64,000 nucleotides of DNA from JABMNT01 sp048262655 (GTDB lineage Bacteria; Pseudomonadota; Alphaproteobacteria; Rhodospirillales; Casp-alpha2). The DNA is taken from assembly GCA_048262655.1 (NCBI GenBank), contig JBLXEY010000007.1:278388-342387 (forward strand). The letters are read 5' to 3'. This document shows positions 27,031 through 34,904 of this stretch, in pieces. Made by a program: the position numbers and the translations under genes. The notes beneath the pieces are model-generated. The model did no database searches. It worked only from the letters and a program-made list of their open reading frames with translations, and was not told the origin of the DNA. Position 1 is the first letter of the stretch; each line of letters starts with the position of its first letter.

Positions 27031-27375
27031 ATGGCTGAAACTGACTCTGACGCGAAAACCACCAAACCCAAAGTTCTCATGATCTGCATAAACAGGCGGT
27101 TTCGGGTTGATGAAGCCTCTTGTGCGGCGCGCGAGAGCCCGGCCATCGCTGGCGCGCTCGAGGACGGTGTGCAGCAGCGAAAGATCGATATTCGTGTTGA
27201 GCGCAGTGTGTGCATGGGACAGTGTCAGGTTGGTCCGACAATTCGTCTGGCTCCGGGGGGGCGGTTTATTCTCGGTAAATCAATGGACGATGTTGATGAA
27301 ATACTGGACGAACTTGAACGTCTTTGCGGAACCCGTGAAGATGATGCTTTGCCGCTCGATTTACTGGGTTCGTGA
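27031..27375 (+). CDS. Thioredoxin-like [2Fe-2S] ferredoxin domain protein
   Basis: This small cytoplasmic iron-sulfur protein is about 114 aa from the ATG at 27031. Four Cys fit a thioredoxin-like [2Fe-2S] ferredoxin: C19 and C31 (MICINRR and SCAAR) and C61 and C65 (CMGQC), followed by VGPTIRLAPGG. The start is uncertain: in-frame ATG at 26992 and TTG at 26941 exist, but the latter lies within an inverted repeat. None has a clear ribosome binding site. Homologues serve as electron carriers or NuoE-like modules; the partner is unknown. Confidence 0.78.
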   Translation: MAETDSDAKTTKPKVLMICINRRFRVDEASCAARESPAIAGALEDGVQQRKIDIRVERSVCMGQCQVGPTIRLAPGGRFILGKSMDDVDEILDELERLCGTREDDALPLDLLGS

Positions 27376-27400
27376 AAATTTTTATATTTATTTACGGTTG

Positions 27401-27416
27401 TGTGACGGGTGTCACA
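27401..27416 (+). promoter_or_regulatory. Perfect CRP-type binding site
   Basis: TGTGACGGGTGTCACA is an exact match to the CRP consensus TGTGA-N6-TCACA. It lies between two convergent genes, 26 bases after the stop codon of the [2Fe-2S] gene, so it cannot serve either flanking gene's promoter. Its centre (27408.5) lies 41.5 bases before 27450, where a start would follow from a 4/6-match -10 box AATAGT (27438-27443). That is the geometry of a class II CRP promoter. Confidence 0.65.
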
Positions 27417-27449
27417 GCAAAGTTATGCGCGTTAGGCAATAGTAGGAAT

Positions 27450-27535
27450 TGTTGGAGGGGGATCTTCATTGAATCCCTTCCCTTCCCTCAAGAGCACTAA
27501 CTCAGGTCGGGTTTTTATAACCCGACCTTTTTTTT
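27450..27535 (+). ncRNA. Candidate CRP-controlled small RNA
   Basis: A predicted transcript of about 86 nt runs from the inferred start near 27450 to the terminator T run. The 5' part can form a hairpin (GGGGAT near 27457-27463 with ATCCC near 27473-27477). It is followed by the unpaired C/U-rich CCCTTCCCTTCCCTC, complementary to purine-rich Shine-Dalgarno sequences, and then a strong terminator, as in Hfq-dependent trans-acting sRNAs. No open reading frame of note is present. The start, independence from the upstream mRNA and function are all inferred. Confidence 0.45.
27504..27535 (+). terminator. Strong rho-independent terminator
   Basis: Perfect ten-base stem AGGTCGGGTT (27504-27513) / AACCCGACCT (27519-27528) with loop TTTAT, then an uninterrupted T run to 27535. 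It ends plus-strand transcription from the [2Fe-2S] gene and/or the candidate sRNA. The T run touches the stop codon of the convergent EamA gene. Confidence 0.92.
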
Positions 27536-28415
27536 ATCCGAGTTTCAGGTGGCGTTCCCGAAAAGATATATACAGCCCGCTCCCAACAATTATGGCCATG
27601 CCCGTCCACGTATATACATCCGGAAGATCGCCAAACAATACGTAGCCCAGGACGCAGGTCATAATAACCTCAGAATATCCATAGGGCGCTAACATGGATG
27701 CTTCCGCATATTCGAAGGCCTTGATAATCAGGTAATGTCCAAAAGCCGCGATAGCACCAAGCAGAACCATTAAGAGAAGATCCGTATCACTTGGTGGCTG
27801 CCATTCTGCTGGCACCAGAAGCGAAAAAACGACAGCGCCAACAAGAGCCGAAAAGGTCAAAGTCACCAGTGGCGGTGCCGTATTTGCCAGCTTTCGCGTC
27901 GCAATCAGATAGCATCCATACGTAACCCCTGCCCCCAGAGCAAAAAGAGAACCGATGCCGCCAACTGAGAAACCCGGGCGGATAATGATCATCGCACCGA
28001 TTAAGCCAATAACGACAGCGGTCCATCTCCGACGGCCCACGGTTTCTTTCAGGACAAGTGCGGACATAACAGTGACGATAAACGGGTATATGAAGACCAA
28101 AGCGAGCGCATCTGCCAGCGGGATGAGGGCAATTGCCGAAAAATACAGAAAGGTTGAGAACATTAAAAAGGTGCTGCGCAGGATTTGTAAGCCCGGTGAA
28201 GCGGGTATAACTGACCGAACACCATATTTAACGATGATGATCGGCAGTAATATAATAAAATGAAAGAAATATCGCGCCCAGGTGATTTGAGTTACGGAAT
28301 AATCAGCACTCAGGTGTTTTGCAATAGCATCTAGAAACGGGATGACAAACATTGCCGCGACCAGCAAACCGATTCCGATAAGATGTCTGCGGTCGTGGGA
28401 CAGTATTGGCGGCAT
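27534..28415 (-). CDS. EamA/DMT family transporter
   Basis: This is an inner-membrane protein of 293 aa with about ten hydrophobic helices arranged as two EamA repeats (roughly residues 14-145 and 155-287). The first repeat has LIPLADALALVFIYPF and the second ends with YAEASMLAPYGYSEVIMTC, both typical of RhaT/RarD-like drug/metabolite transporters. Such proteins export or import amino acids and other metabolites; the substrate cannot be predicted. It is convergent with the upstream gene cluster and stands alone. Confidence 0.87.
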   Translation of the reverse strand: MPPILSHDRRHLIGIGLLVAAMFVIPFLDAIAKHLSADYSVTQITWARYFFHFIILLPIIIVKYGVRSVIPASPGLQILRSTFLMFSTFLYFSAIALIPLADALALVFIYPFIVTVMSALVLKETVGRRRWTAVVIGLIGAMIIIRPGFSVGGIGSLFALGAGVTYGCYLIATRKLANTAPPLVTLTFSALVGAVVFSLLVPAEWQPPSDTDLLLMVLLGAIAAFGHYLIIKAFEYAEASMLAPYGYSEVIMTCVLGYVLFGDLPDVYTWTGMAIIVGSGLYISFRERHLKLG

Positions 28416-28532
28416 GAAGCTATCGTTTCAAATTAGCGTTTTACATAGATAAAAGTCTCTCAGTGTGTAATGAACATGCTATGGCGTGATGTGCCAGTGA
28501 ATTAGTGAAAAAGTATCTGGAAAAAATAGTTC

Positions 28533-29522
28533 ATGGATGGCTCTCAAGAAACCCGTCGATCGTTAGGTGTTGCTGTTTGGGGGATCGGGTCGCACGCGAT
28601 TAAAACGGTGTTGCCGGAATTGGCTGTAAACAGCGACGTGGACATTGTTGGACTGCATAGCCGCAATACCGTTACGTGTCAGGCGCAGGCCGCTCACTAT
28701 GGCTGTTGCGTTTTTTCTGATCCCGAGGTGATGCTCTCTAGCCCAGATGTTGACGTTGTCTATCTGGCAACCCCAACATCGTTGCATTTTGAACATGCCA
28801 AAGCGGTTCTGGGAGCTGGTAAGCACTTGTGGTGTGAAAAACCGATGACCACAACCTTATCGGACGCTGAAGCGCTGAAAGCGTTGGCGGAAACTCAAGA
28901 TGTATTGCTTGCTGTCGTTTGTGCCCCGAAATATCACCCTCATTTTCAGGCCGTTCGTGATCAATTTAACGATGCAGGGATTGGCACCCCGAAGCATTTT
29001 GACGCTGTTTTTCAGTTCCCTCATCTCGACCAGACAAATTTTCGTTATGATCCCGATCTGGGTGGCGGAGCCTTATTAGATGTGGGTTTTTATCTGTTCG
29101 ACGTTGTCGACGCTTTATGCCCGTATGCGCTTGAGAGCTTTACGTGTGACATCAAGACTGAAGAAGGGTTTCGGGTCGATACAAGTGGAACTGCCCTGCT
29201 CACCTATGCGAACGGTGTTACGGCCTCTTTGCGTTGGGGGTATGGCGGGGCATATGAGAACGCGATTTCCATCGAGGGCGACCAAGGGAGGGTGTTGGCA
29301 GAACCATTTTTTTCAAAACCTGCCAATCGTTCGCCAAGTGTTTGTGTTACAGGCCTCGACGGTGCGATCCGGCATATTGATTTTGAGAATGCGCGCCCGT
29401 TCAGGCATATGATCCAAGCGTTCGCCAACGCCGTGCATGATCCAGATCTTCGAGGAAAACTTATCGAAAGCGGCGTGCACGCCCAACATCTGTTGGAGCA
29501 AGCAAAGATGAAGGGCTCTTGA
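28533..29522 (+). CDS. Gfo/Idh/MocA family oxidoreductase
   Basis: This 329-aa NAD(P)-dependent dehydrogenase has an N-terminal Rossmann domain (AVWGIGSHA near residue 14, where the family usually has GxGxxA) and the signature CEKPMTTTL near 98. The C-terminal GFO_IDH_MocA domain contains GGGALLDVGFYLFD near 177, with the catalytic Lys within EKP. Members oxidise sugars, inositols or related polyols, or act on biliverdin-like substrates. No linked pathway gene narrows the choice. It lies upstream of tRNA-Pro. Confidence 0.85.
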   Translation: MDGSQETRRSLGVAVWGIGSHAIKTVLPELAVNSDVDIVGLHSRNTVTCQAQAAHYGCCVFSDPEVMLSSPDVDVVYLATPTSLHFEHAKAVLGAGKHLWCEKPMTTTLSDAEALKALAETQDVLLAVVCAPKYHPHFQAVRDQFNDAGIGTPKHFDAVFQFPHLDQTNFRYDPDLGGGALLDVGFYLFDVVDALCPYALESFTCDIKTEEGFRVDTSGTALLTYANGVTASLRWGYGGAYENAISIEGDQGRVLAEPFFSKPANRSPSVCVTGLDGAIRHIDFENARPFRHMIQAFANAVHDPDLRGKLIESGVHAQHLLEQAKMKGS

Positions 29523-29555
29523 GGCGTAACGCATAATATTCAGGGGAATTCGAGA

Positions 29556-29632
29556 TGGTCGGGAAGACAGGATTTGAACCTGCGACCGCTCGGCCCCCAG
29601 CCGAGTACTCTACCAGACTGAGCTACTTCCCG
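29556..29632 (-). tRNA. tRNA-Pro (anticodon GGG)
   Basis: Read on the minus strand, a complete cloverleaf is seen. The acceptor stem is CGGGAAG/CTTCCCG. The D-arm contains AGCTCAGTCTGGTAGAGT, the anticodon stem is CTCGG/CCGAG around loop CTGGGGG (anticodon GGG), and the T-arm is GCAGG-TTCAAAT-CCTGT. The discriminator base is A and the CCA end is encoded. Location next to merR-ihfA is typical of alphaproteobacteria. Confidence 0.97.
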
Positions 29633-29729
29633 TCTCGAATGCGCGCACTATAAGCACCGCTATCTGCTCACGCAATATCCGGTTTTAAATAAACAACAAT
29701 CTTATGCGATCTGGGAAATTGCAGCCCGT

Positions 29730-30122
29730 TTAAGCCCAGCTGCGCAGAAGGCCCTGAATGTCGCGCAGCTCGGTCAGAAGCCCCTGTAATTCGCTGTCAC
29801 GTGCATCGGCGGCAGGACGGGGCTGCTGTGCGTTTTCGGCTGTGGCGGGACTGTCAGCAGCAGCAGTCGTCATAGTGCCATCACGCAATAACTTCTGTAC
29901 TCCTTTGATTGTATAACCGTTGTCATACAGCAGGCCGCGAATTTGCTTTAAAAGTTTTATATCTTCGGGTCGATAATAGCGGCGACCGCCGCCCCGTTTT
30001 AAGGGCCGAATTTGATTGAACTTGGTTTCCCAGAATCTAAGAACGTGTTGTGGTAAATCCAGTTCTTTGGCGACTTCACTTATGGTGCGAAATGCAGACG
30101 CTGACTTGGAACCACTTGCCAT
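29730..30122 (-). CDS. MerR family transcriptional regulator
   Basis: This 130-aa protein has an N-terminal MerR-type winged helix (about 10-82): ISEVAKELDLPQHVLRFWE, RPLKRGGGRRYYRPEDI and YDNGYTIKGVQKLL. A low-complexity linker and a short C-terminal helix follow. It lacks an obvious ligand or metal site, as in the short MerR proteins encoded just after ihfA in many alphaproteobacteria. Its target is unknown. It lies five bases after the ihfA stop codon, so it is co-transcribed with it. Confidence 0.9.
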   Translation of the reverse strand: MASGSKSASAFRTISEVAKELDLPQHVLRFWETKFNQIRPLKRGGGRRYYRPEDIKLLKQIRGLLYDNGYTIKGVQKLLRDGTMTTAAADSPATAENAQQPRPAADARDSELQGLLTELRDIQGLLRSWA

Positions 30123-30127
30123 TGTCG

Positions 30128-30442
30128 TTAGGAACTATCGCCGGGACGTCGATATTCGTTGATCCTGCTTTTCAAAACCTGAGACGGCCTGAAAACAAGA
30201 ACTTTACGCGGCAAAATGGGGACTTCTTCGCCGGTTTTTGGATTTCGTCCAACGCGCTCGCCCTTCTGGCGCACAGAAAAACTACCGAATGACGAAATTT
30301 TTACTGTCTCTCCAGCCGTAAGAGCATCACCCATGTGATTAAGTACAGTCTCGAGGAGATCCGCCGACTCGTTGCGCGAAAGACCGACCTCTTGATAAAC
30401 CGCCTCACCCAATTGGGCGCGCGTTACGGTTTTGCCTGTCAT
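30128..30442 (-). CDS. ihfA: Integration host factor subunit alpha
   Basis: This 104-aa DNA-bending protein has the HU/IHF fold. Visible are TVTRAQLGEAVYQEVGLSRNE at the N-terminus (TVTRAQLGEAVY then QEVGLSRNE), ISSFGSFSVRQK near 43-54, and the beta-arm RVGRNPKTGEEVPI with the proline tip near 57-70. IHF assists sigma-54 promoters such as those controlled by NtrC. AAGGGGA precedes the ATG. The usual plsX-fabH genes are not upstream; an IclR regulator is found there instead. Confidence 0.96.
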   Translation of the reverse strand: MTGKTVTRAQLGEAVYQEVGLSRNESADLLETVLNHMGDALTAGETVKISSFGSFSVRQKGERVGRNPKTGEEVPILPRKVLVFRPSQVLKSRINEYRRPGDSS

Positions 30443-30476
30443 TCCAATGATCCCCTTGTTGGCTTATGATGATTGT

Positions 30477-30505
30477 AAACTATCTCTAACCGGGATTTAG
30501 GTCAA
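30477..30505 (-). promoter_or_regulatory. Likely sigma-70 promoter of ihfA-merR
   Basis: On the minus strand, TTGACC (plus 30500-30505) is followed by 17 bases and TAGTTT (plus 30477-30482), about 35 bases before the ihfA start codon. The -35 is a five-of-six match, the -10 is weak. Confidence 0.42.
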
Positions 30506-30692
30506 TATTTCAATAGGATGAGAGGCCGAACTCTTTTTGGTGCCGGTTAAAAATTGAACAAATGTCGAATGCCGCGCCTTAAACCCTCTCATAACGCCTA
30601 TCTTAAGTGGTATAATAATTTTTATTGCCTTAAATAGATTGTGCGATGGCTGATCATCTATATGAGAGACTGGCTGATTTCATCGACTGGTA

Positions 30693-31457
30693 TTATTCAG
30701 GACTATCTGCGGAAAGTGCGCGGGCGGCTTTTTTAAGAACCGGTAGAAAGGTACGCGCGCGCTCAAGATCCATGCGCACCGTGGGGGCATGGAACGCTAA
30801 AGCGGCAACCATGCGTCCCTTGTCATCATTTATGGGGACGGCGAGCGCAACCATGCCTTCGACAAACTCTTCATCATCGACGCCGACACCGTCTTTGCGG
30901 ATTTTCTCCAGTTCAACAACCAGCGCATCTGCATCGGTTATTGTGTTCTCGGTAAACTTTTCCAAAGGAAGTGTTGGGACCAAGTCATTGCGTTGTCTCG
31001 GGGTGAGCGCACTTAAATAAAGCTTGCCGCTGGCTGTGCAATGCGATGGGACGTTGCTGCCAATGGGAAGTTGATGGCGAAGCGGCCATTTGGTCTCGAC
31101 GCGGTCCGAATAATACATTTCAATCCCGCGTGGGATAACAATGTTGCAGGTTTCTCCAATTTCCTGTGAAACGCCCATCAGGATACCGTGCCGATAGGTG
31201 CGTTCCCCGGTGGCTGCCAGGGTCATGTGTGCCAACTTGCGAAGTCGATTGCCACCGACGTAACCCCGCCCGCTTAAATCCAGTCGAATGAACCCTTCCG
31301 CTTCCAGTAAATTGCACTGGCGATGGAGAGTGGCTTTTGGCAAACCCGTTGGTTCAACCAGATCAACCACTGTCATCGGTCGGTCTGCTTGAACAACGGC
31401 CTCGACGACTTCCAGAGCGCGGACTGATCGCGATGTTTTATCCTGTTTGTCGTCCAT
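30693..31457 (-). CDS. IclR family transcriptional regulator
   Basis: This 254-aa regulator has an N-terminal winged helix (about 10-80; SVRALEVVEAVVQADRPMTV then LPKATLHRQCNLLEAEG). A C-terminal IclR effector domain follows, with CNIVIPRG near 121, SHCTASGKLYLSAL near 158 and GMVALAVPINDDKGRMVAAL near 211. IclR proteins control catabolic operons in response to a pathway metabolite. It is the last gene after the TRAP transporter genes in the same orientation, with 19 bases between, so it probably controls that operon and the divergent GMC gene. Confidence 0.9.
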   Translation of the reverse strand: MDDKQDKTSRSVRALEVVEAVVQADRPMTVVDLVEPTGLPKATLHRQCNLLEAEGFIRLDLSGRGYVGGNRLRKLAHMTLAATGERTYRHGILMGVSQEIGETCNIVIPRGIEMYYSDRVETKWPLRHQLPIGSNVPSHCTASGKLYLSALTPRQRNDLVPTLPLEKFTENTITDADALVVELEKIRKDGVGVDDEEFVEGMVALAVPINDDKGRMVAALAFHAPTVRMDLERARTFLPVLKKAARALSADSPE

Positions 31458-31476
31458 AGATGAAAATTAGAATCCT

Positions 31477-32856
31477 CTAATTTGAATGTTGATACACTCC
31501 CGCTCCATCGTTGAACAAAAGGATCGTCGAGAGATCAGGCACAAGGACAATAATTATCCATGCGATCATCAATGCCAATAGATAAGGTACCGTATACTTC
31601 AACAATCGGAAATATGGAATACCGGTAATGCCGCTCGCGACATAAAGATTTAAACCATAAGGGGGCGTAATAAACCCAATGGCATCACCGACCAGGAAAA
31701 TAACCGCGAAATGAATGGGATCAACCCCTATTCCAGCCGCGATCGGCGCCAGGATGGGAGCCAAAATAATCGTATTGGGTAGACTTTCCAATATGGTACC
31801 TGCCAACAAGACGATCAACATGCAGGCAAAAAGTATCGGATAATAGCCGCCCAGGTTTGCCAATAATTCCGTGACAAAGTCTTTTGCGCCCAGCAGTGAC
31901 AAAATTTGTTGCATGACAACCGAGATCGCAATCAACGGGGCCAGCAAACCTGTAATTTGTCCGGAACGCATAATGACGTTGGGTAAATCAGAAACTGAAA
32001 AGCCTTGTACCACTAAAATACGGGCTAATCTTTTGCCGGAGCTTTCATTCTCTTTCTGTTCGCCCAACATTTTATTTATCGGGTGCATGATCAATCCAAC
32101 GATCAGGCAAAACCCTGCCGTTACGCCGGCGGCCTCGGTCGGCGAGAACTTACCTGCGTAAATTCCCCAGATAACCAGAATAATTGCGAAGAACCCAAGC
32201 CATGCGGCAAGGGCTGTCCGGGCAATGCGAGCAATGTTGAAATCAATGAGTTTGCCCCAACCATTTTTGCGCGACAGGTACCAGCAAGCAAATTGCATGG
32301 CGATAACCATTAAGAGCCCCGGCAGCAAACCGCCTATAAACAGGTCACTAATTGATAGGTTCATCAGGAACCCATAAACAATAAAGATAATACTTGGAGG
32401 AATGATAATACCAACGGTACCGCCGGCAGCGACGGTTGCTGCTGCGAAATTCTTATCGTAGCCGTTTTTTCGCATCTCTGGATACATGATCGAGCCAATG
32501 GTCGCTGTTGTCGCAGAGTTTGAGCCTGAAATCGCCGCGAACAGGCCACAGGCACCAAGTGACGCCATTGCCAGACCACCCCGCAACGAGCCTAATACTG
32601 AATAGGCAAAATCAGACAATCGTTTGGCGATGCCGGCGTTATTGATTAAGTCGCCGGTCAGAATGAAAAGCGGTAACGCCAGCAGGCCGAAGAAATTCAA
32701 GCCTTCGTATAGCGTGACCCCGACGTTTGCCAAGGTAAAGTCAATGACCAAGCTGACGCCGACAACCCAAAGTCCTATGATCAAAAAAATGGGGACGCCC
32801 AAGACAAACAAAATCGTTACGCCGATTGAGATCAGGCCAATATATAAACCATCCAT
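31477..32856 (-). CDS. dctM: TRAP transporter large permease (DctM type)
   Basis: This 459-aa inner-membrane protein has about twelve to thirteen hydrophobic segments. It has the DctM landmarks GLPLF-like LNFFGLLALPLFILTGDLINNAG near 52-74 (split: LNFFGLLALPLF, ILTGDLINNAG), ISGSNSATTATIGSIMYPEM near 109-128 and PPSIIFIVYG near 155. It couples sodium-driven import to the periplasmic DctP protein. The start is five bases after the dctQ stop codon. The substrate is unknown, but the TRAP class mostly carries organic acids. Confidence 0.93.
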   Translation of the reverse strand: MDGLYIGLISIGVTILFVLGVPIFLIIGLWVVGVSLVIDFTLANVGVTLYEGLNFFGLLALPLFILTGDLINNAGIAKRLSDFAYSVLGSLRGGLAMASLGACGLFAAISGSNSATTATIGSIMYPEMRKNGYDKNFAAATVAAGGTVGIIIPPSIIFIVYGFLMNLSISDLFIGGLLPGLLMVIAMQFACWYLSRKNGWGKLIDFNIARIARTALAAWLGFFAIILVIWGIYAGKFSPTEAAGVTAGFCLIVGLIMHPINKMLGEQKENESSGKRLARILVVQGFSVSDLPNVIMRSGQITGLLAPLIAISVVMQQILSLLGAKDFVTELLANLGGYYPILFACMLIVLLAGTILESLPNTIILAPILAPIAAGIGVDPIHFAVIFLVGDAIGFITPPYGLNLYVASGITGIPYFRLLKYTVPYLLALMIAWIIIVLVPDLSTILLFNDGAGVYQHSN

Positions 32857-32861
32857 ATCCC

Positions 32862-33380
32862 CTACTCCCCCAACATGCTAACGGCGACGGTAAGCGGCTT
32901 GCCGCTCTTCCAGGTTTGGAAATCGCTATAAAGATTTTGCAGGACACGGATCACCAGCAGCGTCCATGCAACGGGTGTTGCCATGTAGAACCACCATTGC
33001 ATAACGTCATCCGTACCGGTAACGATGGCAAAGTTATCGTACGAGAGATAAACCTGCTGAACTGAAAAATAGCTGACAACGCCCGCAAAAAGAATCCACA
33101 AAGCAGCATCCATAACCATACAGGCAAACTGCCCATTATGGGAAAGTCGAACCCGGAGTTCATCGAAACGCAGGTGTGTTCGTATTTTTACGTTGTAGGC
33201 ACAACCGATCCAGGTAATCCAAAGAAACAGGTAGATCGGAATTGTTGAACTCCATGCTGCCTGTTCATTTAACAAAAATCGCCGGACAACTTCGACGAAG
33301 ATAATAGCCGCCATTGTTACATAACAAATAAGGATAATTATCTTTTCAATATTCGCATCAAACCAACGCACAACCCCCAT
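32862..33380 (-). CDS. dctQ: TRAP transporter small permease (DctQ type)
   Basis: This 172-aa membrane protein has four predicted helices. It carries the DctQ landmarks EVVRRFLLNEQAAWSST near residues 28-44 and FLWITWIGCAYNVKIRTHLRFDEL. The start is ATG 33380, preceded by GGGAGGC at normal spacing. The open frame continues upstream to 33773, but that part overlaps dctP and has no DctQ resemblance. It lies in the order dctP-dctQ-dctM. Confidence 0.9.
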   Translation of the reverse strand: MGVVRWFDANIEKIIILICYVTMAAIIFVEVVRRFLLNEQAAWSSTIPIYLFLWITWIGCAYNVKIRTHLRFDELRVRLSHNGQFACMVMDAALWILFAGVVSYFSVQQVYLSYDNFAIVTGTDDVMQWWFYMATPVAWTLLVIRVLQNLYSDFQTWKSGKPLTVAVSMLGE

Positions 33381-33427
33381 CGAACACGCCTCCCGTTCGT
33401 TAGCACTGCTTTCGATTATACACGTAG

Positions 33428-33457
33428 ATTGGGTGCAGCTGAACAGCTGCACCCAAT
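33428..33457 (-). repeat. Perfect intergenic inverted repeat between dctP and dctQ
   Basis: Fourteen-base arms (33428-33441 and 33444-33457; core GGGTGCAGCTG / CAGCTGCACCC) are separated by AA. The repeat lies 11 bases past the dctP stop codon. No T run follows on the minus strand, so it is more likely an mRNA-stabilising or attenuating stem-loop that raises dctP mRNA over dctQM than a terminator. Confidence 0.75.
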
Positions 33458-33468
33458 AGAGAGGGAAA

Positions 33469-34698
33469 TTAACCCTTCCACCAACGCCTTGGTTCGACGT
33501 TTTCAGCCAAGGTGTCCTTGGGGATTTCACGTGCGATGTCATAAATGTACTTGTAGGTATCCATGCCACCGGACCAGCCGTTAATGCGCTCGCGCCATTT
33601 CTCCCACTCTTTGGGGTGAAACTCTGGTGAACACATTTCTTCGGCTTCGCGTTTCGCTGCGTCACTGAGCATCGAGACCCGTGTGCCATGTTTCGCGAAG
33701 ATAGTGTCAGGATGTTGCGGATCAGAGAAACCAACCGTATTGACCAAGGCGGCTTCGTTGGCAGCTTGGACATGGACCTGTGTCAGGTATGAGGATTCCA
33801 TAACCGCATCCTGGAGTTCTCCGCCCAGACTATCGAAAACCTTTCCGTTCATTGACGTATGCTCGGTTCCACAGAAGAATTCCAGATTGACAACCTGGGA
33901 GACAACCGGAGACATGTTTGCGTAAGCAACAGCCGACGCCCAAGTCTCTGCGCCATCAATCAAGCCTTGCTTCAAGCCATCAAGCGTTTCTGACCAGGCA
34001 ATCGGTGTCGGGTTCAGTTTCATCAAGTTCATGGCAATACGGCCAAGTTGCGTGCCGGTGACACGGTTTTTGGTGCCGGCAAGCTGTGTGACGCTGGTGA
34101 CCAAAGGTTTGTCTTTCCAAGCCAAGCCTAGCTGAATGCCGCGCAATTCGGCGTGGCTAAACAAGAATTCCAGGCCGTGCTTCTTGCGAAGCGGGTCACG
34201 CAAAACTTTTTGGCTGCCGGGTGAATAGAGGAAGTGATATTGCGATGCCCGCGTTGGGAACATGTACGCATAATCCAAAACATTTAAATAGGGTGCACCG
34301 CCGGCTGAGTTTTGCGTCGAGGCGGCATAGATATCGACAATGCCTTGCTGTGTTTTCTTCACACAATCGCCCTGTCCACAAATCTGGTTCGCACCAATAA
34401 ATTCGATTTGAATTGCGCCGTCTGTTCGTTCTTCAAGGTCATTTACAAACTGCAAACAACCGGCACGTTCGATCAGCAAATTCTTTTCTGTGAAACCGGC
34501 TGCGCCGAATTTCAGCTTAAATTTGGGTTTTTGCTTAAAACGTTTGTTGTAGGTCGAGTTCGCCGCTTCAGCGAGACGCGGAAGTGTAATGGTGCCAGCC
34601 AGGCCACCAGCGGCAAGAAGAGTAGAGCTAATACCAAATTGTTTCGTCAGGCGCAGCAAGTCACGCCGGGATACGTTTTTTAATTTATCCGTAATCAT
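33469..34698 (-). CDS. dctP: TRAP transporter substrate-binding protein (DctP type), Tat signal
   Basis: This 409-aa periplasmic binding protein has a twin-arginine signal (SRRDLLRL near residues 10-17) before a hydrophobic stretch ending in AEAA near residue 46. The mature part shows DctP features: IEFIGANQICGQGDCVKKTQQG near 98-120 (split: IEFIGANQICG, QGDCVKKTQQG), the TGTQLGRIAMNLM segment, and DGLKQGLIDGAETWAS near 244-259. It resembles the group of larger, Tat-exported DctP proteins. Strong AAAGGAGAT precedes the ATG. It is the first gene of dctPQM-iclR. Confidence 0.9.
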   Translation of the reverse strand: MITDKLKNVSRRDLLRLTKQFGISSTLLAAGGLAGTITLPRLAEAANSTYNKRFKQKPKFKLKFGAAGFTEKNLLIERAGCLQFVNDLEERTDGAIQIEFIGANQICGQGDCVKKTQQGIVDIYAASTQNSAGGAPYLNVLDYAYMFPTRASQYHFLYSPGSQKVLRDPLRKKHGLEFLFSHAELRGIQLGLAWKDKPLVTSVTQLAGTKNRVTGTQLGRIAMNLMKLNPTPIAWSETLDGLKQGLIDGAETWASAVAYANMSPVVSQVVNLEFFCGTEHTSMNGKVFDSLGGELQDAVMESSYLTQVHVQAANEAALVNTVGFSDPQHPDTIFAKHGTRVSMLSDAAKREAEEMCSPEFHPKEWEKWRERINGWSGGMDTYKYIYDIAREIPKDTLAENVEPRRWWKG

Positions 34699-34832
34699 AA
34701 CATCTCCTTTAGAGGTTAAGTCTTCCTGTTTAACTTTTTAGATTTTTTTATTATCATTAGTGATACTGTAATTCTCATTATTGCAGCAATTATTTTTTCG
34801 TGCAATAGTGATTCTGCGTTTTGTCGGTATGG

Positions 34833-34842
34833 GGGTATACCC
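34833..34842. promoter_or_regulatory. Short palindrome in the divergent dctP/GMC promoter region
   Basis: GGGTATACCC is a perfect ten-base palindrome in the 206-base gap between the divergent dctP and GMC genes, the place where the linked IclR regulator should bind. It is short enough to occur by chance. Confidence 0.3.
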
Positions 34843-34904
34843 GTCCAGCCATGTGTTAGGCAGCTGCATAAGGATGGCCTTGAGAATTTTTAGGAGTAAT
34901 TGGA

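Noticed and set aside
33381..33773. N-terminal extension of the DctQ frame
   Set aside because: It overlaps dctP and the intergenic hairpin and contains no DctQ-like sequence; ATG 33380 has a good ribosome binding site.
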